The position numbers and the translations under genes were made by a program. This document shows positions 1 through 6,645 of a stretch of DNA of 43,684 bases, piece by piece. This DNA is from Gammaproteobacteria bacterium. Lineage in GTDB: Bacteria; Pseudomonadota; Gammaproteobacteria; Burkholderiales; Nitrosomonadaceae. The notes beneath the pieces are model-generated. The model was not told where the DNA came from, did no database searches, and worked only from the letters and a program-made list of their open reading frames with translations. Every line of letters starts with the position of its first letter. The first letter of the stretch is position 1. Location of the stretch: contig JAUIIB010000024.1 in the NCBI GenBank assembly GCA_030431985.1, forward strand, positions 1 through 43,684, in the 5' to 3' direction.

Positions 1-192
1 CAGGGTGAAAGCGGCGAGCGCTATAGCGGTGGGCAACGGCAGCGTGAATCCCTCGCTAAAACGCAGCCCCAGCGCACCGGTGATTTCAAAACAGACCGCT
101 AAACCGAGCAGTATCCACGCTGATGACGGTGGCCTTTCCGCATCTCCACGGGAAGGGCAAGATATCGAAAGCGATGTATCGTTGCCCATCAT
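1..192 (-). CDS. SMR-family small multidrug/cation exporter, N-terminal part (cut by window edge)
   Basis: The first 64 residues of a protein read from 192 down to the window edge without a stop. After a polar leader of about 25 residues comes a first membrane helix with the pattern WILLGLAVCFEITGALGLRF followed by SEGFT, which matches the start of small multidrug resistance (EmrE/QacE/SugE-type) proteins; the glutamate in FEITG sits where EmrE has its essential membrane Glu14. Such proteins are four-helix inner-membrane proton antiporters for cationic compounds. The start ATGATG overlaps the stop of the upstream ABC ATPase, so it is the next gene of the same operon, with an AAGGGTGG-like ribosome site just before it. 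The polar leader is longer than in EmrE, so a later start cannot be excluded. Substrate unknown. Confidence 0.72.
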   Translation of the reverse strand, partial: MMGNDTSLSISCPSRGDAERPPSSAWILLGLAVCFEITGALGLRFSEGFTLPLPTAIALAAFTL

Positions 193-884
193 GCCACCCT
201 TGTTTTGCCTTGCGCCTTATCGTCACTGATACAGCCATCGAGCAGGTGAATGCGGCGCTCGGCGCGCATGGCCAGTTCCTCGCTGTGCGTCACGACAATA
301 ATGGTCAGACCTTCGTCGTGTAATTCATCTAGCAGGCCATAAATAGCCTCGGCGTTACGACTGTCCAGATTACCCGTGGGTTCGTCGGCCAATAATATTT
401 TTGGTTGATTAATTAATGCCCGAGCGATGGCGACACGTTGCATTTCACCGCCGGATAATTCATCGGGCAAATGATTGGCCCGCTCTGCCAGGCCAACGCG
501 TGCCAGCAGTTCATCTGCTCTGGATTCCAGATGCTTTTGCCGGGTGAACAGCGTCGGTAATAGCACATTCTCCCGTGCGGTTAGTGTCGGTTGCAGGAAA
601 AATTGTTGGAATACAAAACCGATGGTGTCGGCCCGTAGATGCGTAAGCCCCTTTTCGTTCAGTGCTGTTACATCCTGGTTCGCGATCGTGACCTTACCCG
701 TATTGGCCTGATCCATAGCACCGACGATGTTAAGCAATGTGCTCTTGCCCGAGCCTGATGGCCCCACCACGGCGACAAACTCGCCTTGTTGAATCGTCAA
801 ATCGACACCGTCCAGGGCGTGAACTTGCTCCCGTCCCCGGCGATAGGTTTTGTTCACCTTGTTGAGCGTTATCAAATCAGACAT
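189..884 (-). CDS. ABC transporter ATP-binding protein, LolD/MacB class
   Basis: A 231-residue ABC ATPase starting MSDLITLNKV. Visible motifs are Walker A GPSGSGKST at residues 41-49, the signature LSGGEMQR, Walker B ILLADEPTG followed by NLD, and a switch histidine in VVTHSEE. The ADEPTGNLDS sequence is typical of the LolD/MacB/FtsE class, which drives FtsX-like permeases rather than pumping across the membrane directly. A longer frame runs 33 codons upstream inside the permease gene, but the ATG at 884 overlaps the permease stop by 8 bases and fits the family start. It should form an inner-membrane-associated complex with the permease immediately upstream. The family is certain; the substrate is not known. 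Confidence 0.93.
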   Translation of the reverse strand: MSDLITLNKVNKTYRRGREQVHALDGVDLTIQQGEFVAVVGPSGSGKSTLLNIVGAMDQANTGKVTIANQDVTALNEKGLTHLRADTIGFVFQQFFLQPTLTARENVLLPTLFTRQKHLESRADELLARVGLAERANHLPDELSGGEMQRVAIARALINQPKILLADEPTGNLDSRNAEAIYGLLDELHDEGLTIIVVTHSEELAMRAERRIHLLDGCISDDKAQGKTRVA

Positions 885-2034
885 TGCGTACGGCCTCCAT
901 TGGGGATGCGTGTGCGGCCTTGAGGCCGGGGATAATGCCCGCCAGAACGCCGGCCAGGGCGGCGAACAGAATTGAGGCGGCAATAATTAACGGGTCGAAC
1001 AGAATAAAGCGGCCCGCCGGGGCGTAGGGTAATAAATTGTGCAGCCATTGATCGGTGACCGAGGCGAAGGCCATTCCGAAGATGGCACCGATCACGCCAC
1101 CAGCGAGACACAGCAACAGCGTCTCGAACAGGACGATGCGGAAGATGTGCCCAGGCGAGGCGCCGATACAACGCATGTAGCCAAACTCGCGCAACATCTC
1201 AAACACGCTCATCAAGACCGTATTGATTACACCGAGAAAGCTCACTACCAATGCCACGACAAGCACGGCGGCCATCAGCGTTTTGCTGGAGCCGGTGAGT
1301 GAGGAAATCTGTTGCATGATCTGATCTTTAGTCACCACATAGACATCCGGCAGGGTTTCAATCTTGCCTTTAACCTGTTCAAATTCTTCCACATTAGCCA
1401 GGCTGATACCGACAGCGGTCAGCTTGCCCTGTTTCTTGAATACCTTCTGCGCGGTATCCAAGGGTAGGAAAAAGAAACCGTCGTCCTCGCTGCCGGTGCG
1501 TTCCACAATACCGGAGACCGTGAACTCGGCGTCGATGCCCGGAAAATAGACCTTGTCACCGACCTCGCGTTTTTCCACCCGGGCCGCTTCGGCACCCAGG
1601 ATGATGGAGTCCGGCCCGGTGAACCACTCACCCCGGATTTTCCAGTGCGGTTTCAGGTCACGATAATTATCGCCCACACCGTAGAAGAAGATTGCCTTAC
1701 CCTCATCTTCGATAAGCGAAAAGATCAGCATGCCGGCGGCGGTGCGGATACCGGGCATGTCACCGATTTCCGGGAGGCGACGGGCATCAAGAAACTTGGG
1801 GATCTCGCCGCCGTGCAGGGCCAGCGACGCCGCCTCCATGGGACAACCTTCGGTTGAAGCCATCATGTGGATGCCGGAGTTGGCCATCTCTTCTTGCAGT
1901 GCGCGGTCAAAGCCGGTGTTGAACGACAGCAAGCTAAACAAGGCTGCCGTGGCGATGGCGACCCCGGCCATGGACAGGCCAGTGCGCAGCTTGCGGCGTT
2001 GCAGGTTTTTAAGACTGAGCGTTAACAGGTTCAT
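877..2034 (-). CDS. ABC transporter permease, MacB/FtsX-like
   Basis: A 385-residue permease with the MacB/LolC layout: one N-terminal membrane helix (about residues 20-42), a large periplasmic domain of the MacB_PCD type (to about 240), then three C-terminal helices carrying the FtsX fold. The C-terminus LKAAHASPMEAVRNV is the usual end of this family (PxEALR-like). An EGCPMEAASL segment near residue 63 puts a Cys-Pro-Met motif in the periplasmic part, which is unusual and could bind a soft metal. It overlaps the ATPase by 8 bases and follows the lipoprotein gene by 10 bases. The family couples ATP use in the cytoplasm to mechanical movement of periplasmic partners; here the exported lipoprotein and FMN_bind-like protein are obvious candidates. 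The cargo is unknown. Confidence 0.9.
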   Translation of the reverse strand: MNLLTLSLKNLQRRKLRTGLSMAGVAIATAALFSLLSFNTGFDRALQEEMANSGIHMMASTEGCPMEAASLALHGGEIPKFLDARRLPEIGDMPGIRTAAGMLIFSLIEDEGKAIFFYGVGDNYRDLKPHWKIRGEWFTGPDSIILGAEAARVEKREVGDKVYFPGIDAEFTVSGIVERTGSEDDGFFFLPLDTAQKVFKKQGKLTAVGISLANVEEFEQVKGKIETLPDVYVVTKDQIMQQISSLTGSSKTLMAAVLVVALVVSFLGVINTVLMSVFEMLREFGYMRCIGASPGHIFRIVLFETLLLCLAGGVIGAIFGMAFASVTDQWLHNLLPYAPAGRFILFDPLIIAASILFAALAGVLAGIIPGLKAAHASPMEAVRNV

Positions 2035-2044
2035 GGCATTACCC

Positions 2045-2470
2045 TTACGAACGATTGGTCTGGATGACGGTCGCCTGGATTTTCACTTCCGGCTCTGGCT
2101 CGCCACCTTCTTCATGTTTTTCTTCGCCTTCTTCCTCGTGTTCACCACGAACCAACACAACGCCTTGAACCTTCAACGGTGTGCCGATGACCACATCAGC
2201 GGGCATGCCCGCCGCAGGAGGGATGACTTCGATGATGTCCAGTTTGTCTTTGAAGTAAAAATCTTCACCATCCGCGCACATGCCGCCAAAACGGCCGGTG
2301 ACTGTAATCGTCTTGCCTGTATAATTGTCAGCCTGTTTCACTAGATCGCTCATCGCGATGACTGGCAAGTTAGGATCGAGTTTGGCCTGAGGAATGTCAT
2401 TGTCGGAGCAGCCGGTGACCAATCCGAGTATGAGTGAAAGGGTCATAGCAATTAGAGCCAGGTGTTTCAT
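2045..2470 (-). CDS. Exported lipoprotein, OB-fold-like with His/Glu-rich segment
   Basis: A 141-residue protein with a lipoprotein signal: hydrophobic stretch, then lipobox LVTGC with Cys21. The mature part has a YTGKTITVTGRFGGMCADGE stretch that looks like the small OB-type domains of periplasmic proteins (DUF4920-like), with one cysteine. Near the C-terminus there is a charged run GEHEEEGEEKHEEGGEPEPE that could bind divalent cations. A strong AAGGAG ribosome site precedes the ATG, inside the end of the upstream gene. Its position between an exported FMN_bind-like protein and an ABC permease suggests a periplasmic accessory of the same system. No precise function can be given; metal binding is inference from composition and the operon's regulator. 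Confidence 0.85.
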   Translation of the reverse strand: MKHLALIAMTLSLILGLVTGCSDNDIPQAKLDPNLPVIAMSDLVKQADNYTGKTITVTGRFGGMCADGEDFYFKDKLDIIEVIPPAAGMPADVVIGTPLKVQGVVLVRGEHEEEGEEKHEEGGEPEPEVKIQATVIQTNRS

Positions 2471-2472
2471 GG

Positions 2473-3060
2473 TTATTCTCCTTTAGGGAAAGCGTTAGAG
2501 TTAGTTTTGGAATCGGTATTCAACACCGCCTCATAGGCAAGCATCTTTTTGACTAAACGGGCGATTTCAGCAGAGGGCTTTTCCGCGCCTGCAACGGGTT
2601 TAATATCCAGCGAATCCTTTTGGGTCTTGCCACGAAACTGGCCGAGAAACTCCTCGCTCTTTAGCGCCTTGCGTTTGCGCTCGCGCACCCGTTGCAGATA
2701 GACACCGCGAATACTGTGATCGGCATTCAATCCGACGACGGTCTCGATGACGCCGTATTCGCCGGTGCCGGCAAGCGCCAGTACCCAGCCCAAGGTGCGG
2801 CCGTCGGCGGTAATGGCGTAGAGGTTGTATTCCTCTTTTTCGGTTGGGTGTAGCGGTTCACCGGCTAGCGCCTCGATACGGTCGATCTGATCAGGTTTGA
2901 GCTTGTACACCTCGGTTTTATAATCTTTGGCTTCCGGGAATAATCTGACCATGGTGCGCTCAGGGTCACGCCAGACACACACATCTGCCTGTGCTAGTGA
3001 AGACAGCAACAAAAGACTGATAAATAGAAATAATCCTGTTACATAGGGTTTACAGAGCAT
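2473..3060 (-). CDS. Exported FMN_bind-domain-like protein
   Basis: A 195-residue protein. I chose the ATG at 3060 because it is followed by a clean signal peptide (MLCKPYVTGLFLFISLLLLS, predicted cut after AQA). A longer frame starts upstream inside the porin gene. The mature part resembles the FMN_bind domain found in RnfG, NqrC and NosR: GEYGVIETVVGLNADHSIRG, then VRERK, and a C-terminal VAGAEKPSAEIARLVKKML. In covalently flavinylated members this last part reads like GAT(x)S/T with an acceptor Thr; here it reads GAEKPS, so covalent flavin attachment is doubtful. The start overlaps the stop of the porin gene by 11 bases. A redox or sensing role in the periplasm is possible; the family call is moderate. 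Confidence 0.72.
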   Translation of the reverse strand: MLCKPYVTGLFLFISLLLLSSLAQADVCVWRDPERTMVRLFPEAKDYKTEVYKLKPDQIDRIEALAGEPLHPTEKEEYNLYAITADGRTLGWVLALAGTGEYGVIETVVGLNADHSIRGVYLQRVRERKRKALKSEEFLGQFRGKTQKDSLDIKPVAGAEKPSAEIARLVKKMLAYEAVLNTDSKTNSNAFPKGE

Positions 3061-4072
3061 GTGAAAACTCCCAATAGATTTGCAGCGCCAAGTTGTGTTC
3101 CCCGGCACCATTCAAGCGTTGATAGGTATCCGCCGCGCGCAGAATGAAATTTTTGGGTAGCCGGTAGGTAAGGCCCAGCGCGACTTCCTGGGCATCGTCG
3201 GTACTATTCCATCCAGCGAGCACTGTATTGATCGAAAGTTTTGCGTTTATATCGTAATCAGCCATCAGCGTGGCACCGTAGACTGAACGGCCATCATCTT
3301 CCCCAGCAATTAGTTCACCGCGTAGCAACCAGGGCACCCAATCAACTTCCATATCCAGTGCCAAGCGCTGACGGTCAAAACTGCCTTGTTGAAGAAAGAC
3401 GTCGTTATCTGTTACCACTTGGCCATCCATATAGGACAAGCCCCAACGCCAATCCTCATTCTGCATTCCAAGCCGAGCCACCAGCAGCTTGTTGCTGTCC
3501 TGATCATCGAGTTCACCTGTACCCTGGGAGACCGACACGGCATAATCAAAGGGACCAGTGAAACCGAACACCTGCACACCGGTATCCAGTTTAATGCCCA
3601 GCGTCACAGCCTCCTGGGTCTGGATTAGTTGCCGTTCCGTATCGAGATTTGCTAATAGGCCAAAGGGCAGAATGTAGCGCCCCGCGCGCAGATTAATGCG
3701 CCCGAGCGGCCCCTTTACCTGGGCATAGACCTGATAGGCTTCCAGTTCTTCCAGGTTATTGTTCGCATCCATCTGACCAACCAGAATGTAACGGTCACCA
3801 CTTTTATCGCTGATCACATGGCGCAGGTTGACAAAGGCACCGTGCAGTTTGAGTGCTTTTTTGCCCGCACCCCAAAGAGGATCTTGCGACATGGCGCGTC
3901 CATCGAGGCCGCCGGAAATCTGGGTTGCATCCGCCTGAGCGGGCGCATCAACCACGATAATTAGAGCCATCACAAGGGACTTGAGAAAAGCACCCCGCAA
4001 TAAGCGATGCGGAAATGACCATTTATCATTATCGAAAACATCGAAATGATGGGTCAATAAAAAACCACTCAT
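3050..4072 (-). CDS. Outer-membrane beta-barrel, porin-like
   Basis: A 340-residue protein with an exported leader (SLVMALIIVVDAPAQADA, cut near residue 48) and then alternating strands rich in aromatic and charged residues, for example GRINLRAGRYILPFGLLANL and KNFILRAADTYQRL, as in 16- to 18-strand barrels. It ends in YWEFSHAL, so the terminal residue is not the usual aromatic although the last strand is barrel-like. The annotated start overlaps the regulator stop (ATGA), but the leader before the signal core is long and a later start is possible. It is probably the outer-membrane passage or anchor of the metal-stress operon. It is not a TolC-type protein, so it would not form the usual tripartite pump with the MacB-like permease. 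Confidence 0.78.
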   Translation of the reverse strand: MSGFLLTHHFDVFDNDKWSFPHRLLRGAFLKSLVMALIIVVDAPAQADATQISGGLDGRAMSQDPLWGAGKKALKLHGAFVNLRHVISDKSGDRYILVGQMDANNNLEELEAYQVYAQVKGPLGRINLRAGRYILPFGLLANLDTERQLIQTQEAVTLGIKLDTGVQVFGFTGPFDYAVSVSQGTGELDDQDSNKLLVARLGMQNEDWRWGLSYMDGQVVTDNDVFLQQGSFDRQRLALDMEVDWVPWLLRGELIAGEDDGRSVYGATLMADYDINAKLSINTVLAGWNSTDDAQEVALGLTYRLPKNFILRAADTYQRLNGAGEHNLALQIYWEFSHAL

Positions 4073-4455
4073 CCCAGGCGTGCCTCCAACATTTTCAGGT
4101 CGCCCTTCAGTGCTTTAAGCAAATCCTGGCTATGCAGCCGGTAGTAGACCATCTTGCCGTCATCGCGCTTACGCAACCAACCCTGGTCGCGCAGCAATTT
4201 CAATTGATGGGATGTGGCCGCCGTGCTCAATTCCAGCACATGGGCGATGTCGCATACGCAGAGCTCCCCCCGGGCCAGGGCCAGCAGGATCTTGAGCCGC
4301 GTGGTGTTGCCGAGGAGCTTGTAAAATTCCGCGAGTTCGGGAAGATTTTGTTCTTCTTCAGCTAACGCCGATTTGATCTGCCCGACCTTGTCATGGTCAA
4401 AGCAGGGGACATTACAAACGTCTGCCTTCTTGGGTAACGCGGCGACCTTTTTCAT
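4069..4455 (-). CDS. ArsR/SmtB-family metal sensor, CadC-like
   Basis: A 128-residue winged-helix repressor starting MKKVAALPKKADVCNVPC. Cys14 and Cys18 in the N-terminal arm and Cys66 and Cys68 in ELCVCDIA reproduce, in residue choice and spacing, the alpha3N metal site of CadC (Cys7, Cys11, Cys58, Cys60), which senses Cd, Pb, Bi and Zn. The helix-turn-helix lies around STAATSHQLKLLRDQGWL and the wing around RKRDDGKMVYYRL. I chose the ATG at 4455 because GGGAAGA lies just upstream and the longer reading frame runs into a transposase remnant. Family members repress their own operon and release DNA when metal binds. It is the first gene of the operon running down to the window edge. Confidence 0.93.
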   Translation of the reverse strand: MKKVAALPKKADVCNVPCFDHDKVGQIKSALAEEEQNLPELAEFYKLLGNTTRLKILLALARGELCVCDIAHVLELSTAATSHQLKLLRDQGWLRKRDDGKMVYYRLHSQDLLKALKGDLKMLEARLG

Positions 4456-4467
4456 GGATGTCTTCCC

Positions 4468-4487
4468 ATTTCGATGATTGCGAAAAT
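4468..4487 (-). promoter_or_regulatory. Candidate ArsR-type operator upstream of the CadC-like gene
   Basis: An imperfect inverted repeat, ATTTCG then 7 bases then CGAAAAT, lies 13 to 32 bases upstream of the regulator's start codon. ArsR/SmtB sensors usually bind short dyads overlapping their own promoter. The arms are short and I cannot identify clear -35 and -10 boxes, so this is a weak call. Confidence 0.3.
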
Positions 4488-4521
4488 GATAGATTGGGAG
4501 CTGATTTCTGTCAAGAGATTG

Positions 4522-4686
4522 CACTTCGATGCCCATACGCTGCATCAGCGTGCGCACGCGGCGGCGCGCCATCTGGATACCTCAAAGCGTTAACAGATCC
4601 CGCAACACCCAACTGTCTGCAAACGGATAGTCCAGATGTGGTCGGTCAATCAGCTTCATCAGCGCAAGGTCTTCTTCACTGACCAA
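4522..4686 (-). pseudogene. IS3-family transposase (OrfB) remnant
   Basis: Read on the minus strand from 4686, one frame gives LVSEEDLALMKLIDRPHLDY then PFADSWVLRDLLTL, a TGA stop, then GIQMARRRVRTLMQRMGIEV. This is the N-terminal HTH_21 part of IS3-family transposases, where SEADLALMRRIDELHLE...PFAGSRMLRDLL...VGRRHVRTLMRRMGIEA is usual. The stop at about 4584-4586, the missing start and the loss of all DDE catalytic residues show it is dead. It abuts the promoter of the CadC-like operon, so an insertion sequence once sat at this edge. No terminal repeats could be found. Confidence 0.82.
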
Positions 4687-4820
4687 ATGTGCCTGGCAAT
4701 AAAGTTCTATTGTGCATTGCAAAAGATAACGAATGCTACCATTAGGGGCGAATGACAGGGGTTAGAGAATGCCTCGATGCGTAGGGAAACAGTCGTTATG
4801 CTATGATCGGAGAAGCAATG

Positions 4821-5144
4821 ATGGCTCTGACGAAAGATTTTAAGGACACCATACAGGCTCGCGCCCAACAGGACCCAGCGTTTCGCAAGGCTCTGCTGCA
4901 AGAAGGGGTCGAATGCCTGATCGCCGGTGATGTCGATACCGGGAAGACGGTGCTGCGCGACTATATCAATGCGACGATCGGGTTCGAGGAACTGTCCCGG
5001 GTTTTCGATAAATCGAGCAAGAGTCTCATGCGTATGTTCGGACCAAAAGGGAATCCCCAGGCGAGTAATCTGTTTGCGGTTATTGGTTATCTGCAGGGGC
5101 AGGAAGGTATACACCTGGAAGTCAAAGCCCGGAAGGTTGCCTAA
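4821..5144 (+). CDS. HigA-like antitoxin / transcriptional regulator, toxin partner absent
   Basis: A 107-residue protein starting MALTKDFKDTIQARAQ. It resembles the COG3636 group of addiction-module antidotes: an N-terminal segment FRKALLQEGVECLIAGDVDTG, then a helix-turn-helix around TIGFEELSRVFDKSSKSLMRML-type sequence (here SKSLMRMFGPKGNPQASNLF) and a short C-terminal tail LEVKARKVA. GGAGAAG at 4809-4815 supports the ATG at 4821; the ATG at 4818 and the one at 4803 are alternatives. Family members are usually the second gene after a RelE-like toxin; no toxin reading frame is visible in the 130 bases upstream or downstream, so it looks solitary or is a stand-alone regulator. Confidence 0.75.
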   Translation: MALTKDFKDTIQARAQQDPAFRKALLQEGVECLIAGDVDTGKTVLRDYINATIGFEELSRVFDKSSKSLMRMFGPKGNPQASNLFAVIGYLQGQEGIHLEVKARKVA

Positions 5145-5336
5145 GGTGCTGTGGATCAGCGTTCAATCGGCAATTTTTTTCGAGCATTTTGAAGGATTTT
5201 CTGAGCATGGTATTTTTCATGGTATTACCGTTTAGCAGGAAAATAAGTCATTGAATATAAAAGACATAATAGGCTTATTTATAATCGAGTGGGAATAGGA
5301 TGTTGCGTGAATGTTTTGAGGTTGAATCATTAGTGT

Positions 5337-5558
5337 CTACATTCGCTTAATGAGTTGTAGTGCGATTTCCAGTAATCCAGGAGGAAGGCCTGCATTCTTT
5401 TTGAGTCGGCCCCATAAAACTCCAGTTACAAAAGCTGATGCTGTCGATTTAAAAGGGTTTCTTCTTATAGCGCCAAAATAATCGATATTATTTGAGGCAA
5501 TACGTAGACTTTGTTTAGCTTCACTTACAGTTTTCGGTTTATTCGTTTGGCGTACCAT
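5337..5558 (-). CDS. Small conserved-type protein of the YqjD/YqjE cluster
   Basis: A 73-residue basic protein starting MVRQTNKPKTVSEAKQSLRI. A glycine-containing hydrophobic segment, STASAFVTGVLWGRL, lies in the middle and recalls the C-terminal motif of DUF883 proteins (NPxxSxxxAxxxGxLxG). The start at 5558 overlaps the upstream holin-like gene by 34 bases, a layout common in yqjD-yqjE-type operons where a small third gene (YqjK-like) follows. A longer frame from 5612 exists but lies wholly inside the upstream gene. Likely membrane-associated; function unknown. Confidence 0.65.
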   Translation of the reverse strand: MVRQTNKPKTVSEAKQSLRIASNNIDYFGAIRRNPFKSTASAFVTGVLWGRLKKNAGLPPGLLEIALQLIKRM

Positions 5559-5806
5559 ATTGTGATTCCTGACAGTAAGAGACAAATTGACCCCAATATT
5601 GTAAACGCCCATCGCGTTGATACAAGCAGTATCAAAGCATGGTAAAAAGCTGCGAGCATGAAACCAACCGCTGAAAATATCAATAATGCTGCGCCGATGT
5701 ATATTAAAAGTACTACGAAGGTTTGAATAATCTGCCGACGGGCGAGTCTGCCCTCGGCTTCGGCCAGTTCAAACAGGCTGATAATTGCCTCAGTCAATTT
5801 TTCCAC
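5525..5806 (-). CDS. Phage-holin-like membrane protein, YqjE type
   Basis: A 93-residue protein with two membrane helices: about residues 27-58 (TFVVLLIYIGAALLIFSAVG onward) and 65-86 (WAFTILGSICLLLSGITIWY). The amphipathic N-terminus LTEAIISLFELAEAEGRLAR is characteristic of the YqjE / holin superfamily 3-6 proteins encoded beside DUF883 proteins. The start codon is GTG at 5806 and lies 10 bases after the upstream stop. In enterobacteria this neighbourhood is linked to stationary phase and stress; the molecular role is not established. Confidence 0.82.
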   Translation of the reverse strand: MEKLTEAIISLFELAEAEGRLARRQIIQTFVVLLIYIGAALLIFSAVGFMLAAFYHALILLVSTRWAFTILGSICLLLSGITIWYAKRINRKL

Positions 5807-5815
5807 TTGTTTTTA

Positions 5816-6136
5816 TTATTTGTCATGATCCAATAGTTTGGAAATCAAATAACCAGCAGAAAACGCGACGAGTAAGCTCGATACTGGGTTTTTACGAATG
5901 TGTTTACTTAGTTTTTTGAGCTCGGCATCACCGGTCTCATAAATATTCTGAAGTTTCTCTTCGGCTTTTTCATGATAGTGTTCCATTTCACTTTCTAATT
6001 TTTTTCCTAAATTCTCGGTTTTTTCTTCACCTTTTACCTTGAGTGCTTTCACCAATTCGTTGACTTGTTTTTTCAATGCATCGAATTCTTCTTGCAAGTC
6101 CGGTTGATTGGCAGTTGATTTTGGATTGGTAGCCAT
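5816..6136 (-). CDS. DUF883 family protein (ElaB/YqjD-like)
   Basis: A 106-residue protein starting MATNPKSTANQPDLQEEFDA, with AAGGAGA upstream of the ATG. It has a long charged helical stretch (about residues 15-75) and ends in a glycine-containing tail helix, RKNPVSSLLVAFSAGYLISK, then LLDHDK. This layout is the DUF883 family, whose E. coli members ElaB, YqjD and YgaM are tail-anchored inner-membrane proteins, with YqjD reported to bind ribosomes in stationary phase. It is the first gene of a three-gene minus-strand operon with the holin-like protein. A frame running to 6190 adds residues without family support. Confidence 0.85.
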   Translation of the reverse strand: MATNPKSTANQPDLQEEFDALKKQVNELVKALKVKGEEKTENLGKKLESEMEHYHEKAEEKLQNIYETGDAELKKLSKHIRKNPVSSLLVAFSAGYLISKLLDHDK

Positions 6137-6384
6137 AGTTTTCTCCTTAAAAAGTTGTATTAGTATAGCGTACGCTATTTGTAATAGCATTTGCTTTTAT
6201 CGTTTTGTCAGTATTAATGTTCTTGCATGTATGCTTGTGAGGCGGATCTTGATTTAAACAATACCGCTAGCCTATTGTAGAGATCTGTTATCATTGCGCT
6301 ATAAACTGTGTTAATTGACTGACAACAGAAACACAGTATGATGACAAATTCAAATTACAATTTATTTACGCGAAGGAGTAGTGA

Positions 6385-6564
6385 ATGGGTATAGAAGTAG
6401 GTGGTTTTTTCGGGTTAATTTTATTGGTGCTTGATGTCTGGGCCATTGTTAAAGTGACGCAAAGTACTGCAAGCACAGGCAGTAAGGTATTATGGATTGT
6501 GTTGATTTTATTGCTACCGCTTCTTGGGTTAATTTTGTGGTTCTTTTTGGGACCCAAAGGGTAA
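6385..6564 (+). CDS. PLDc_N-type two-helix membrane miniprotein
   Basis: A 59-residue protein, MGIEVGGFFGLILLVLDVWA onward, preceded by GAAGGAG at 6372-6378, a good ribosome site. Two membrane helices flank a short polar loop (VTQSTASTGSKVL), and it ends LPLLGLILWFFLGPKG. The P-x-x-G-x-(I/L)-x-(W/Y)-(F/L)-x-x-GP(R/K) end is the hallmark of the PLDc_N (phospholipase D N-terminal) domain found alone in many small membrane proteins. It sits alone between divergent or opposed neighbours. Function unknown. A frame on the opposite strand (6366-6557) is its shadow. Confidence 0.82.
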   Translation: MGIEVGGFFGLILLVLDVWAIVKVTQSTASTGSKVLWIVLILLLPLLGLILWFFLGPKG

Positions 6565-6645
6565 TATTCTAATAAATCGTTTATGTGGTAGTGAATTCAT
6601 GCAGATTTGTTTGAATTATCTGATCCAAATTAATTTTTGGATGAT

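Noticed and set aside
4458..4682. 74-codon plus-strand frame upstream of the HigA-like gene
   Set aside because: It is antisense to the arsR start and the IS3 transposase remnant.
6366..6557. 63-codon minus-strand frame
   Set aside because: It is the shadow of the PLDc_N gene, which has the better ribosome site and a family match.
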